A DNA stretch of 64,000 nt from Schistocephalus solidus (GCA_017591395.1 WEDG01005619.1:310001-374000), one strand, 5' to 3'. Counted from the stretch's first letter, positions 11,520-24,984 are shown. Notes: generated by a model from the letters alone, not told the origin. A program made the numbers and translations.

Positions 11520-13600
11520 TCGGATAGACTGGGAACTGGAACACGATTTCAACCTTAGTTTCTGCAATTTTATGATAACATTACATCCAGTTTCTATCTC
11601 TGAGCTGCTCAATAAACTTTCAAAGTTTGGTTCAAGTGTCGTGGTTGGGAATGCCCCATAACGTTACCTTAGTGACTGCAAAATGTGGTTAAACCTTATT
11701 TGCTGTAGTTTTTTAAGCTTTGTTCACTGAAGAATAAACTGAAAGATTAGTTTGCATAACCTAACTGACCCGTTGAAGAAAGATGGTGCAAAAATGATCA
11801 GAGAAGCAGATGCTGATAGTAGCTGACGCAGTGCGGAATATTTTGTCAAAATTATGTAGTGTCTTCGATAATGAAGGATCGCTTAGATGACTGTGAAATA
11901 TTGATGGATGCGCAGCACAATTCTACGATATTTCCAACATGACAGGATTTTGAATTTTTAGTAGGCTTATTTTTCGTCACCTGAAAAAACGGGACTCAAT
12001 AGTCCATGACTATTTAATCACTTTAAAATTTCAACATTCATTTTTGATGCCCCGTGATATTTCAATACATTTTACAGAAAGCGAGTATACATATTTAATT
12101 TTTTAATAATTTTATGGAGGCTTAGGACATATTTAAATGTTATGCCTGAAGAAAGGTGATCATTCCGTCTTAAACAAAGTTCTTTTCAACTTCTGACTAA
12201 TTTTGACTGCAAGCTGCAGTTTCACTTGCGTTAAATGTTTCCGATATACGTGTGTTATACTTCGCATCTGCGAAAAATTTTGCATTACTTAAAACTCTTA
12301 AAAATACGTCTTTTTGGATTCCTATAATTTTGCAGCCAATGCGCACCATGTTTTGTACCTCCTAAACAGTTTTAGTAAATGAACGCACAATGCTCGATGA
12401 GTGGACATGACACGATCTCATCCAATCTCACAAGTACAAACCTTTCCGAAATAGAAAGGTAGTCTTTCTTTAGTAAACAGATTGAACAGAGGCGTAGTAT
12501 GTTACCAAAAGAGTAAATAAACGTAAATGTTATTTTTTTTCTATAAAAGATATTTTAATCTATAAGGGCAAGGAAAATCAATACTACTTAATCAGTCATT
12601 TTTAATGGACATAGTTTTTGCGTACAAGCAAAAGAAGCTTATTAAAACGCCGGAATCCTGCCAAGATGTACATATCTTGGGAATATGCCCTACGATAAGC
12701 AGCATTAAAAATTAATCTAGGTAATCCTTTCTCCTTAAAAACATTTTAGAATTTTGGAATTATAGTTCAGGAGATAGGTTAGCTACTGAAGGCATGAATT
12801 AATCGCTCCTCCTACAGCATCACATAAAGCGTACTCCTGCTTCCATTCTGTATTCACTAACATGCCCAAAACAATGATACAATTCTCTCACAAGTCTAAG
12901 CAAAAATTTTGACTTTCACACTCTAAAAATACCTGTTGGGATGTCCTGCATTGGAAAATGAAGCCTACAAGCCCTACTTATTAAGGACATCATTAATGAC
13001 AAATGTTATTTCCACTCATGCTTTCAATGGAGCTGGGCTGGTTTGCTGTAATATTTTCATTTTTTGGAAAAAAGAAAGAATAATGATGAATCAAATGGTT
13101 ATTTTTTCATTTTATTGATAATTTTGTTGAACAAGTGAGCATTAGGTTCTTTCTTGTCTCGCCAAAAAAGAACGCGTTTCAAATGAATATCAAATTATAG
13201 GGATCTACGCACAGCAATGAGTCGTGTGCATTCTCATATGGTTCATAGATTAACTGCGATTCTAAAATGGTGATTTTTCGATGGTTTATGAACCCTGACA
13301 CCTGTACAGAGACAGGAAGTCTCCCTGAAACATACCTCTGGCTATGGAGCTATGCATTTGCTGTTGCTATAGTGGAGTAGTTTTCTGGATGTAAATAATC
13401 TAACACCTATTCATTGCCTCGCAAATGCAGGAGTCACATGCCCATTTTACTGATTGGTTAAATACTGGCAGGAAAATGCTTACAACAGCAGTTCCCAATG
13501 ACTACACGTCAAACCACCAGAAACCTCGGATGATATTTTAAGTGCATATATTGTCAACAAAATTATGCAAAAATTAAATCCGATACAAAAACGTAAAGCA
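11520..13600. other. AT-rich non-coding sequence
   Basis: No gene is supported. One minus-strand frame behind a fair acceptor at about 11985 (VTKNKPTKNSKSCHVGN) has no good donor. The rest looks like intron between the candidate exon at 3 kb and the exon at 13.7 kb. Confidence 0.35.
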
Positions 13601-13617
13601 ATGTATTAGGAACACAC

Positions 13618-13782
13618 CTCAGGCATTTCCGACCATGCCACACGACAGGGACCGGTTTTCGCGCCCAGTTGTTTAAGTAGTTGGTATCGGGTTGTACTAG
13701 ACCTACGTGAGGTGCGTTTCTGTGGCTCTTCAGCAGGCGTTTGCTCGGAATCCGATGGCTTTGCATCGTCGGAATCAAATAC
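13618..13782 (-). CDS. Exon of minus-strand gene, Ser/Glu/Arg-rich (165 nt, phase 0-0)
   Basis: A minus-strand acceptor (gttatttttaag) opens exactly 55 codons, closed by a GTGTGT donor after CCTGAG. The protein begins VFDSDDAKPSDSEQ, continues with a basic RRSS stretch that resembles kinase target sites, and ends RYQLLKQLGAKTGPCRVAWS then EMPE. The last 25 residues look like a folded, conserved segment, unlike the acidic first half. I do not recognise the family. Phase 0 at the start means at least one unplaced exon, or an alternative donor, lies between it and the exon at 16689-16896, which ends in phase 1. Confidence 0.6.
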
Positions 13783-14599
13783 CTTAAAAATAACACACAA
13801 TTGTTCACCCCTTTCTGGATATCATATATGGAAGATTGACAGTGTGCAGATTATAAGCTACAAATGTCTGTACTCATTGTGTGTTCGGGGACATAATCTC
13901 CCTTTTAGTCCACATTAAATACAAAAAATGGAGAATTAAAAGTACTCAAGCTGTATTATATTGTTTAAGTGTCTACCTCTAGCAAAATAACAACGACTAA
14001 CATCCGCAAAGCCATTTTAGCTCATATCTCCATTAAAAACTATGGATTTGCATAGATTACACTAATAGATCACATGTCTTACCTCTGTAATCGTCAATCG
14101 TTCATGTTGTTCCGCGCCACCATCGTATGCTAAGTAAACATTTGTAATACACTGGGTTAATTTCGAAAAAGAAAGTCTTCGACAAAAATTCAGAAAAGGA
14201 AGTTAAAAAATACTAGTTAAATGCAGCCATGCACGACGAAACGTTAAGTGTAGCATTAGTGTAAATAAAGAAAAACTACTGACAGCTGTTGACCTAGTTA
14301 CTTGTCAAACTGACTGACAGAAACCAAGTGCGTATTTATACGACTTTTTGATTTCTACTTGACCTGAGGGATGTCCGTTAACTGTAGTGGGTACAATTTG
14401 AGTTTCAAAAAAATGAAAATGCTTATTTAACGTACCATTTGTTCGACAGATGGGCAAAAACCACTTAGTTTTTCATATATAATAGTGTTCAGGGAGGTAG
14501 GGATGATCTCTCACAATTCAAAAAACCATTAATATGCCAAAATATTTGGCTCCTCCTACAATTATGAATTTTCTCCAATATTTTGTAAACTTTTGAAAT

Positions 14600-14800
14600 T
14601 TCCATGTGCCCCACTTGTGTAACACTCGGCGACATCGGTGGGCTTCAAACCCATGCCAGTCTCATAGCTCAGTTGGCTAGAACATTGGCTGTACTAAGAC
14701 CGTCTCTTTTCTGGAATGGGTTGGAATGCCACCGAGGCCACCAAGTGTTTCACAAGTGGGTCAAATTTATTACTCAAATCTGCTGAAATCCTCTATTTAT
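14600..14800 (+). mobile_element. tRNA-derived SINE, copy 1
   Basis: The A box TAGCTCAGTTGG is at 14665-14676 and a B-box-like string (gggttggaatgcc) is at 14718-14730, about 50 bases downstream. The upstream string gggcttcaaaccc near 14638 is a second B-box-like motif, hinting at a dimeric head. The 3' part (gtgggtcaaatttattactcaaatctgct) matches the tail of the SINE at 29.1 kb, which shows that the two are one family. It does not encode a functional tRNA. Confidence 0.65.
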
Positions 14801-14856
14801 TACAATTTTGTTGTACACAGGGCAGCTCTAGGGGCAACCGGTCTTCCCACATACAA

Positions 14857-14925
14857 GTAAGCACTGAGTCTCCATCCGTGAGCGTCAAGCTCTTATCAAA
14901 AGTCAAGCTGGCGGAGGTAACTTCG
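14857..14925 (-). CDS. Low-confidence candidate exon
   Basis: The minus-strand frame reads TSASLTFDKSLTLTDGDSVL then TC. An AG acceptor (gtttgtcccgaag) would add two bases that complete the phase-1 codon left by the exon at 16689-16896, and a GTATGT donor follows. That donor leaves phase 1, which does not fit the next exon at 13782; a weaker donor (TGT|GTACAA) 34 bases further on would restore phase 0. The segment faintly resembles an Ig-like strand pattern. It is uncertain. Confidence 0.28.
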
Positions 14926-16529
14926 GGACAAACACCGAAAATATAGGTATAGGTTTTTTCTTCGCCAAAACAGATGTGCAAACAAGTTGTTTTATTTTTT
15001 CTTCGAAAAAACCATAGTCTTGTCAAATCAGGTTGTTGTTAAAATTTTATTTAGTAGTACGAAAACGAATCAATTGCTGGAAGGCACAGATGGCATTCTA
15101 AAATTGTACAGAACGTCCAAAATTGCCTCTTATTCTTGCATAAAAGAAAGTTACCCGAACGGAGTGAACCCAAATGGATCTTTAATTACTTCATGGATAA
15201 GAACACAAGACAGTGATCACTTTGGATTTAAGTTCCTTAATTCAGAAATGTTAGGAATGCATCCACGTTTATCGTAAGCATTCCTTTAAAAGGAGCTATT
15301 GAGTTTCAAAATTTCTCGGATGAGTGCGGGTTATGTTTCTAGACGGACGAAAGGATTTATATCCCAGAGCGAACTTAAATTGCAGCTAAGCAGTATACGT
15401 GAGTGCCTGTCAAATATAATTACTAGTCTGGTTAAATAAAACATTAGCGATTTTAGCCAGCATTTGCTTTAGCAGCAGTTTACAGGACCCCAATAATGAT
15501 GTGTTTTCACATTGTCCATAAACGTTTTCTGCTTCGGTACTCGATATCGTCCAACTGCCTAGAGGCGCTTTAAAAAATCAAGGAGAGATAAGTGTTTTTG
15601 TATTCTAGCTTTATCAGAGCACTTTTCTGGCTTCATGAGCATCATAACTCAACAGAGACCGAGGTTTTGCAATGCTTTTGTCAGCCGATTAATCGCATAG
15701 TAAAGCATATCGAAAGCTAAAAATACTTGAGGTGAGGGGTTGAGATTTAGTGGAAAACGTAAAGAATTCAGTCATGAAAACCATTTGTTGGATTACGATA
15801 TGCTTGATTTTTCTGTTATATTTGGCAAAAGACTTTTTAAACTGATCTTTTCGTCAGCAGCCAGACCAGAAAGTCACATATCTAACTTTCAAAATAAACA
15901 ATCGTCTTTTTTATACGCATATAGTTGCTTTAGGCCATTCTCAACATAGCCACTAGCAAAAAAAATAAGCGCATATTTCGTTGATTTTGCATGCTACTGG
16001 AAACGCTGTAGACATACTAATGAGACAGAATCCTATCATTTATACCCCAAAGCAGAAACCAGGTAAAATACAGGTCAGGATAAATAAAATCAGTAAGATA
16101 GTTGCCCAAAATTAAAGCAACTGGTACATATAATTTAAACCTTGACAAGAATGTGTCCTATCAATTGAATGTGATAATTTATCGAACAAGAACTAAAGCC
16201 AAACTCTGGAATAATTATTTCGACTGAATTAAATTGTTGGTGTTTAGATTTCAACCAAAGATTCTTTTTGGGCGAGTGCTTTGCAGCACAGCTCCTATAT
16301 TAATAGTTCTTATGCACATCTGAAAACCATTGTCTAATAAACTTTTGCGGCAGGTCTTGTCACATGATTCTCTCTTTGCCTCAAAACATGAACCTTCGTT
16401 TGGGCTACTTTATGACCCTAAAACTAAAGCTGTGTATTTTGGTTTGTACTTAATTAAAGATATATACAAATGGAAGAGCCTCCAAATATAAGTGGGAATT
16501 TTCAGCCCGGATTGGAAGAGTTTTGGTGC

Positions 16530-16610
16530 GTGCCCACAAACCACGTCGTTACACGATCCTTTATATCGCGTTCAAATCCCATGTATATTTCTAACATCGA
16601 TGGTGTTTTA
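16530..16610 (+). repeat. Isolated B-box-like motif
   Basis: The string gcgttcaaatcccatg at about 16567 matches a Pol III B box, and moderately GC-rich sequence precedes it. I could not place a matching A box or a tail shared with the other SINEs, so this is only a possible SINE remnant. Confidence 0.2.
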
Positions 16611-16688
16611 AGGCATGGAAACGCTTCGTATAAACTTGCAATCAGAAAAGAATGGTGAAAATTAGTCTCAATGGGATTGATTGCCTAC

Positions 16689-16896
16689 CTTTATCATCAA
16701 TACTCAGTTTCTTGTGTGCCTCTATACCACCAAAGAAATTATCGAAGTTACTAGGGAGAAAGGTCATTTCCTCAAAGAGTTTAGTCAGCATGCTGGCATC
16801 AAGCTGATTTAGGGGTTTGTCCACGGGTTGGGTGGTTATTATTGAGGCAAGTGCAGGAGTTGTTTCATTGCCTGTATTCTCTATTGGCTTAGAAAC
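16689..16896 (-). CDS. Exon of minus-strand gene (208 nt, phase 0 to 1)
   Basis: A strong minus-strand acceptor (tttctattttttcag) opens 69 codons plus one base, ended by the GTAGGC donor after GATAAAG. The product starts VSKPIENTGNETTPALASII, contains LDASMLTKLFEEMTFLPSNF and ends GGIEAHKKLSIDDK. The second half looks amphipathic and probably folds. The family is not recognised. Phase 0 at the start matches the exon at 21602-21790, and also the optional candidate at 19503-19646. Confidence 0.68.
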
Positions 16897-18059
16897 CTGA
16901 AAAAATAGAAATTTAAAGGTAGATTAAGTTGGTGGCAAATAGTTCACCCTAAAATATAACAAAATATTTGCTTCTTAAATCAAATTCACGAGCAGGTGCT
17001 TCATGGAAGCATGAAAAGTAAATATTGCACCTTGCAAAACAGAAGCTAAAGTCAAGACACTTTCGTAGATCTGAACGTCGGCGGGACCTCTTCCACGGGC
17101 TTCCGTCAACCCTGGATTCTAAACGATTGTCACTTGATTCTGTGTGGGATACAAATATCGTGCTGGCATTTCAAGGTGATCCCTCTAACACCATCGCCAC
17201 TTATGTATCCGCCCACATTCCACTGCTGTGAGACGGCAATAAGTCCAATCAATGCAAATTCCTCGGAGCCACCATAAGTAGCATATTAAACCGCGGTTTA
17301 TGTGTCGTTTACGCGCGTATATGCATGCGAATGGAAGACCGTGAGACGAGAATGCGGCCAAAAAGTGCTCAATACATCTTTTATTATAAAAAATGAAGTC
17401 CCAAATTTTTGTTTCTGCGGAAGCATCAGCCTAATGCAGACGTTTTGATTCCTCACAAAGTTAAACGCATTGAATTTTGTCCCTTGAGGCGCGTTCTTGG
17501 GTTGATCTTCCCAAAAAATGTGCTTCCAGTCGGGGAATGTCAGCCCAGAATGTTTATTATGGCTTTGTGTTAGATTACCCGAAAACCGTCAGTCGGAAAA
17601 CTAGGAACTGTCAGGTTAAGCAAAGATTATTATTACGTGGGTTCATTTGCATGCACCTGCAACGGGAACTCATCAAAAGTGAAAGAAGGCAGCAGAGAAC
17701 CGCAAAATTTGCAATGTATAGAAATTGATTAAAACTTTCAACACAGGAAAGGATTCACAAGTATCAGAGGCACAGATAGAATTTTTTGTACCTCAAAGCT
17801 GTCGCACATAAATTGGACAAATTTTGCTCGAAACAACGTTTAAATCAAAATATTCCTATCACTTGCAGAGCAAACGGATCAACTTAGGCCGTCGTTTTCT
17901 CTTAAAGCTGAACAAGTGTATGCACTATAACCTCTCTTTTGTGCAGCAAACATTTGAATACAGTGTTCATCGGGAAATTGGATAATTAAATAGGGGCAAC
18001 CATTGTTATAAAATGTGAAGGCTCTTTGACCATGCATGCTTGGCATTTTTGGAAGACGT

Positions 18060-19130
18060 CTTTCAAAAAAATAAATTATTTTTTAAGCTTCACGCGACTG
18101 AACGTTAAGAAGGAAGGGGTAAGTAGTGCACTGGATGCCCCAGCGCGAGAAATATGGTATGCGTAAGACAGGACCTAAGTTAATGTGGTATGAAATGGAC
18201 ACCGCCTGCCTCTCAAAGGCTTTCATTGCCGCCCATAGCTGACTGCAAAATAAAACGGCAGATGCCGAGAATTATCTCCACCTGCTCAGATGCATTGCCA
18301 CTTACAGCTCTGCTCAACGTAGTGTCTTAGTCGTACTATATGGTTTTACCCAAATTCTCATCCAGGATTTAAGGAAACCCAGTATCCCTGAAGATTCCAG
18401 TTTTGCGTCTTCCTGATGCCATCTTCAATGCCGGCTGTTTTGTTTGTACGAGCTTTGAATGCCGAGGCTTTACAAGATGAGCTTCAGATGACCGTCCTGC
18501 GTGTCGTAATTAATACCCTTGCCATTGAAGGTGATATGACGGTAATATGAAGGGATCTTATTAATTTAAGTGAAGATAAACCCGCAACTACTCGGTTCAT
18601 CGTCTTGAATACCGACAGTCGCATGCCAGAAATCATATAGCCACTTGGTATCCAACATAGGATTGACTATGTACGCTGAGCCATCTGACTTGCCGGTGTC
18701 CGTGCTAGGCGCGATACCAACACCGGGGTTGCATTTTTGCGGCTTAGCTTTTGCGCAGATTACATGTTGTCCAAATAAAAGCTGTAAAATATGTCCATAT
18801 TTAACAAAATACAATACCATCACTACAACGGACTTCCCCCTAACGCTTTTTACAGAATACTCTCTATCACAGGCAACAACAATGTCCGGGGTACCGTAAT
18901 TTGATACACTTGACTTCCAACGTTAGAAACCGCTCCTCAACACTTGTCACGCGTTACGAAGTCACAGTAGGTGCCTTAACAATGTGTTTATCTCTTGCAA
19001 ACCAATTCACCCGATTACAACCGAAAGTGTTGTCTGCCTAGGTGAATTTCCACACTTCCGAAACTTGCATCGTAAGATCCTGCAAGCTCGAGTGAAAATT
19101 AACGAGAATTTCAAGTTGTTTCATGTATTA
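18060..19130. other. Moderately GC-rich unassigned block
   Basis: This stretch is visibly less AT-rich than its surroundings and has longer open frames on both strands. One on the minus strand near 18566-18823 includes KPQKCNPGVGIAPSTDTG. No splice-phase match to the exon chain was found and no family was recognised. It is likely an old mobile-element insertion or processed sequence. Confidence 0.25.
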
Positions 19131-19149
19131 ATGATTTCATGAGGTCGCA

Positions 19150-19300
19150 AGAGTGGAACGGCCATTTCTGACTTATTATTTCATCATCAGCTAGACATAC
19201 TCAACCCCAGGTGTTGCAACATCTAGATGCCGAGAGGCTGCTTACAGAGCACAACGAGAAGTACACGTTGCGTTACCCGATTGGTGAGTACCCCACTTTC
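19150..19300 (-). mobile_element. SINE-like repeat, tail region
   Basis: On the minus strand the tail reads ctgatgatgaaataataagtcagaaatggc, which parallels ctgatgatggctataaagttagaaatggc at 39.42-39.45 kb. A gattggtgagt-type block near 19280 also resembles one beside that copy. The tRNA-like head is degraded. The assignment rests on similarity between the two copies within the window. Confidence 0.5.
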
Positions 19301-19502
19301 ACTATTCTGAAGACTAATTGCATTTGAGCAGGCCTGTGACTCCAGCCAACCATTCACCAAGGAGACTGTACTGAACATGTGAAAACACGAAACAACAAAA
19401 GACCTGCCCAGGACTGGTTTAAAGCATAAATTAATACAAACTACTTAATGGTACTTGTTGACCGTGAACCTTCCCATTCAACTTTGGTATATGCAGAACT
19501 AC

Positions 19503-19646
19503 CTTTAGACTGAGTTTACGCAAATCATTTATAAAAGTGTCAGATTGTTGTAAAAGCACCACGATGCAAATGTCCTCATGGTTGCCCTCCTTCCTCATAT
19601 GAGGGCCTCTGAGCAGCAAAGGATTTGTGATTTCTTTGTCAGGGAT
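19503..19646 (-). CDS. Optional candidate exon (144 nt, phase 0-0)
   Basis: A good donor (CTAAAG|GTAGTT) closes a minus-strand frame containing GPHMRKEGNHEDICIVVLLQ and ending LRKLSLK. The proposed acceptor (atacccctgag) is weak. With it the length is 144 nt and both ends are phase 0, so it would fit between the exons at 21602-21790 and 16689-16896 without disturbing the frame. Another open minus frame just upstream (19669-19770) ends in a stop, so the region may be a decayed exon. Confidence 0.33.
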
Positions 19647-20199
19647 CTCAGGGGTATCTCGAATACCGTCATTGCTGTTTACATTCCACTATCTTTCTTT
19701 GACTTCTTTCCTCTGATTTCCTGTGTTCATTTGCAAGTCTGATGACATACGGTTGAACTAAGATCGAATGATTTATTTTCACAATTGCAAACAAGGAAAA
19801 AAGTAAGTGCGACCTTGATGATGGTATCTTCGCATCCGTTAAAGGGGTGCTCTCACGCAAATTCTGTTTATGTACTAGAGTGGATCCTCTAACGCGCATT
19901 GGTAGATCAACCGGGTGTTACAATGGGCCGCTATCCATGCAGCATGGATCAGAACTAAGCTGGTGACTGTGAGCAGGCTGAAATCCTGCACTGTACCGTA
20001 AACCACATAAGTTCCTCCACGAAAACAAATGCTTGATTTTCAGTTGTGCGGTATGCGATACCTGCTCAGCTGGGTGAGACTGTTATTTCACAAATTCTGC
20101 TACTGTAGACAAAACCTTTCTGCCAAAAAACAAGATGAAGATTAAATTGGCAAACGAATCAAACATGCGCATGTTTTTTTTTCATTTTCACTGAAACCT

Positions 20200-21600
20200 C
20201 GGGGACCAAAGTGAATGCAGTTCCGTTAAGATGTGACATATCGTTGGTGCCTTCTGAAGTTTTACACCACCAGGGCCAAAATGGTCGACTATGTCTGCGT
20301 TCTATTCCCCAGAAGTGCTACACAGGTCACGCCTCACCAGCGCATCAGGTGTTCAGCGTATTAATAGCGGTCAACCTACACAAAAAATGAGCTGACTCGT
20401 TGATGGTCTTCTTTAACCCGAGAAGGGAAATTGTCCGAAGTGCTATTCCTACTGGACATAGCCTTGACTGCTCAATTATCCGTGGTGTATGCTTCCAAAA
20501 TAACCGGTTGAGGATCTCACTTTGCATCGCATAAATACGGCGCACCTATTTTAGTCAAGGAAATTTTCTTTGAAACCTAGTATTAAGCATATCAAAATTC
20601 AATGTAGGACGTGAATGCAGGACAAAAAACGCTTACAAAGTAATGGGAAACATAAATTATTGCCAGTTGCAGCCACAGTAATTAAATGCTAACTTTAAAG
20701 CAGAAACTATCGTAAACAGTTAGTGTGGGTGGACAGAGAAGGTCTGGTTTTCCATCAGCGCAAGTTTGGGTCCCATTCTAAGCAGCACATTTTGAAAGAG
20801 GTAAAGAACTATACCTCCGTATTTACCCAACCAGTAACGCAAATAGGACTATTTGACAAATTTATACGGGTCATTGGTGAAGAGAAAAGTCAACGTCTGT
20901 TCGAATAAACAACAGTCTTTTTGAGAAACTTAAATATTCTGATCAAAAACAAGTAAGCATATGTGTGCCAACTCTCACTTTTCTGTGCTTTAATTAAGAT
21001 AAAATTATTTATTTCATTTAACACCGTTAAATGTAAAATAATAAGTCTTGTATAGTTGAAAGAGCTAAAACACATCCAATTATTCGGAATTCTGAGGCTA
21101 CCGCACTTTATCGCAGAATTCGTTTTACTGTTTAGGTAACCACTTTTCTTTCCTTTACGAGGTTCTTTCCCAGTTTCAGACATTGGCAATAACAACGTTT
21201 TATTTATATTCTTGCCTACGCCTACAAGCATCCGAAGAGTGACTTTTAGTTTATGAAAGATCCCATGTAAGTTCCGTTAATACTTTTATGACCCCGAATG
21301 CAACTACTAGTTCACGACCGCCCCAATATGAGCGATTTTATTTAAAAAGTGCAAGCAGAGACAATCGTTTCTGACTTGTGTGAACAAAATGACTGACCAG
21401 ATGACGTCAACTTCACGCTTTAGTTCTGCGTTCCATTCTATAGAATAAAAGCCCAACCATGTTTATTTTCTCGAACTCTAATCCACCAAGAATCTTGGGC
21501 AAATTGAGAGAATTTACAAAAATTTTATACTCTTTCAGGTAATTGAGCAATGTGTTGTGCACCGGCGAGTTATATACAAAGAAGAATGAGGCTGAACATA
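20200..21600. other. Intron-like sequence
   Basis: No supported gene. A minus-strand frame at 20345-20545 has no splice sites that fit the chain. Most of the rest is AT-rich. Confidence 0.35.
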
Positions 21601-21601
21601 C

Positions 21602-21790
21602 GTGTTGACCGATGACCCCATAGCCCTGGTACAGTGGTAGATCGGAAAGAAGTGAGGAGAAGGAGGAGAGGATGGAACCCGGAGCTGGATCGGTGACTTT
21701 TTTACTCTCCGAACCTTTGAACATCTTAGCACCCTCTCCGTGCCTGTCGGACATTACAGCCAGATGCGCTGCGAATTGGCGTTCGCAGTC
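21602..21790 (-). CDS. Exon of minus-strand gene (189 nt, phase 0-0)
   Basis: A very good minus-strand acceptor (gatccctttctaacag) opens exactly 63 codons, followed by a strong GTATGT donor. The peptide runs DCERQFAAHLAVMSDRHGEG, then AKMFKGSESKK, a Pro/Ser stretch, and ends YQGYGVIGQH. The first 20 residues look helical. The exon is clearly more GC-rich than its flanks. Phase 0 on both sides matches the exons at 24945-24984 and 16689-16896. The family is not identified. Confidence 0.75.
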
Positions 21791-24700
21791 CTGTTAGAAA
21801 GGGATCGCGTGGGAAAATATGAATAAGGCAATTCGACTTACTTCTTTTTTCAATGAAAAATCCAATCTCTATTGAAGTTATTAATTTCAAGCACATGCCC
21901 TACTGACATTTGCCACACTTCAACTGTGTTTTACTTTAAGGGGGTTTTGTCCTGAGCTCTAGTATTTGAATACACGAGAGGAAAACGAGAGGTTATAAAC
22001 GTAGGAACGTGGCTTGCACGACGTAATTACCACTGGCGCAATAAATGTGTTGGTTAGTATTTAGCATTCGCCAAGAACCAAAAACTACATCTGCCTGTTC
22101 CCCTTAAAATGAATGGTGCATGTGATGATTATTCGTTCATCGTTATCAGTGAGGGCCACTCGAGTTCCAACAGCACAGCGTTATCTCGCAGGTGGATTTG
22201 TTTACCGGGCAAAACAACAACAACAGCAGTAATCTAACTCTCGCACTTCCTACATCCATCCTGCTCCAATGGAAGGTCAAAGTAAATACGATTGGAGATA
22301 GGTGTTGGCACAAAGACTGATGCGGCAAAACCACACACACCCCAGGTCCGTGGCACACGTGCTGGTCACTGCAGGCAAATAAAAAATCAGACATCATTAA
22401 AGTGAACTTTGTATAACTTTATGATGCTCTCTAAATTAGGATAGAAAGAGGGAAAAGACATATGGATAGGAACTCCCGTAATATACGTGGCTTGCTCCAG
22501 GGATATTATGCGAACGGTTAAGATAATGGTTCGTTTTAGTTGTAGGGTTAGAATACGGAAAGATTTGGCCGTCCTGCAATTTAGAGCAAGGTCATCGGGG
22601 TTCCTATTCCCGTGTCTTATTGAAAGACGTATTTTTACTTTGTTCTGAGTTCGTTGATGGTCCTAAATATCCCTGCAGATGGCCTTGGGGGGAACGTTCT
22701 CTATGACTTCGGGTTTATTCAAGGTCATCGTATTCGAATTAGACCAGCATTGAACTGAAACTTTCTCACTCCTCGTTTAATAATAAAAATTCGGAGTCGA
22801 ATCCCCTGGAGATGAGTCCGAGCGCAGTGACTGATAGGGTAAAAACACCTCAGTTTACGCTCAAATCAGATGGTCAGATCCCCTGTTCCAGATAAATCGG
22901 CACAAGTTAGCTTGATAGCAGGAGGAAGTATTCATTCAGGCGACAACGTTCTGATAAATAACATTGATAAGGCCTTGATAACTTACTAAGGTAATGCGAT
23001 TCATTATATGATACGGACAGCGTCCGCTTCATTCTCCCTTCGCTCTACAAACATGTAACAGTTATGATTGCCGATGAAAATGACTATAAACGAAAATTGA
23101 CACAGTGAATGACGGGATACGCAGCCCTAGTTCAATGCAGACCACGCATCCATTCGGTTTCCATTTGGGGTCAGAGGCAACAGTACGGCCCATTTTCGGT
23201 CACTTTGCATATTGAAACGGTAAACGGAGGTCTTTTAACTCGACATTCCTCTAGCTTTCGCAATCTCTATCACTGCCATCTTGCAAAAAAGATTCTCGTT
23301 TCATAATGTATGCTCCGAAGAGAACAAACCTAAAGTAAATGGTCATTTGAGGTCTGCGAATTTATGTTAAATTTATATTCCTCTTGCTGGCCCATTCGCA
23401 TACCATGAGCGTAGGTGTGAGACTACAAGCGAAATTAAAGCATAGTCACTATGTGCTTCCGGACAATCATCCCCTTATTTCGGATCCTCTTATTAGCAGA
23501 CATCCGGCAACTAAATTTAACTCTTTTGGTTTCTGTTACAGTCTATTGACCTTCTTACTACTCATTACTGTACCATGCCCACTAGTTTATACAAAATACC
23601 AAAATATTTACCTCAGCAAATGTCTCTTTTTAAATTTGCTCAATGTATTTTGTAACAAAGTACACGTTAATATAAGTGAAATGACTGCAAGAAATTAGGT
23701 CATCGGGAAACATATTCTATTAATGTTTCTGAAGAAAAACGAAAACAACATGTCTGCCCCAACTTTTACACGGTAAAATATTATGGGTTGATTTTGAAAC
23801 GTTGTACAGCGCACGTTAAAGGATTAGAAACTAACATACTCAAAAAAGACAGATTGAATTCGGTACACCATTTTAGTATGAAATATACTTAGTTATTTTT
23901 CCTCATAAAAGCCATCCTGTGTTGACACTATAGACCCCTGAAAGCGTTTCTCACAGCCATCGCGTAAACGATGTTAAGTACAACAAATACATGGCAATTT
24001 GATATTTAGTGACTTGCTGCGTGCATATGACGAGACAGAGTAGCTTACGCCTACCCTTAGGGATATAAAAATTTCAAAGTGAATTCACATAAATGTGAAT
24101 GTTTGATTGCCTGTTTATAGTTTGCTTAATTTTGTTTATTACCGAACAGCATGTCTTTGTTCCATCTTAACTTGTGAAACAACCGTCTATTCTGCTGGTT
24201 ACAGAATGCGCACATCTTACCATAATTGTTTGTGAAACAATTTCATAGGTGTTTTACATCCCATGTGCAAAGGTGTTTGAATGATGATGGAAAATCTCTT
24301 TTAGTTGTTTGCTGAAGGTTTTAATTAACTTAACCCCTTTTGCAATTAGAATCCATGCCAGAGAGAAAGTATTATATAAATTTCATTTTCATTGAAGAAA
24401 TTATTTCAAAAGAGTTTGAGTAAACAATTCTTTCTCCTCTCAATTTGGATTTAAGTTACTGGTGATAGCTATTTTTGTATGTACCATCTAAGGAGTCGAA
24501 ACGCTGATGTTCGCGAATTGGTTTTACATATTTTAGCAATTTGCCGTAAGGGAGTACTGAACTTATATCACCGGCTTCCCGATTAAAATGACTATTTTAA
24601 TATCCAGAATATGGATTAAAATGTTAAATGTAGCGTCATGAACTAGCAGGTTGATAAGTACATATTAAAGGTCAATTTAGTTCGAAAGATTTTCTGTTAA

Positions 24701-24944
24701 TAGAAGACCATTTAAATGAATACCTTATCTGTAATTCTATAAGAGGTATACAACTCTGTTATTCTGAAAAGAAGCTTATAAATAATCAGTGTGAACGAAA
24801 AGTAAGTTCTGTTGTACTGCATATTCGTCGATAGTTTGTACATCTTCGATTTTTAAAAAAACCTTTTAAAGCGATTGCCAGAGGATTACAATTAAAATCT
24901 ATAAACTGCGCCAGTTTAAGGCTCCACACCATTCCTTCACCTAC

Positions 24945-24984
24945 CCGAATAGCCATCAGTGCCAAGTTCTCATCGTCACGTTGA
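24945..24984 (-). CDS. Short exon of minus-strand gene (40 nt, phase 2 to 0)
   Basis: The acceptor cgtttcttttctttttag is strong and the donor is GTAGGTG. The single first base completes the codon left by 25376-25457 (AA+T, Asn). The exon then reads QRDDENLALMAIR and ends on a codon boundary, which matches the phase-0 exon at 21790. In this phase it is open. In phase 0 it meets a stop at its third codon, and in the remaining phase at its tenth, so the phase match is meaningful. Confidence 0.7.

Noticed and set aside
22146..22390. Minus exon behind an excellent acceptor (gattttttatttgcctgcag)
   Set aside because: The chain needs a phase-0 start here and the first codon would be TGA. Donors are ambiguous.
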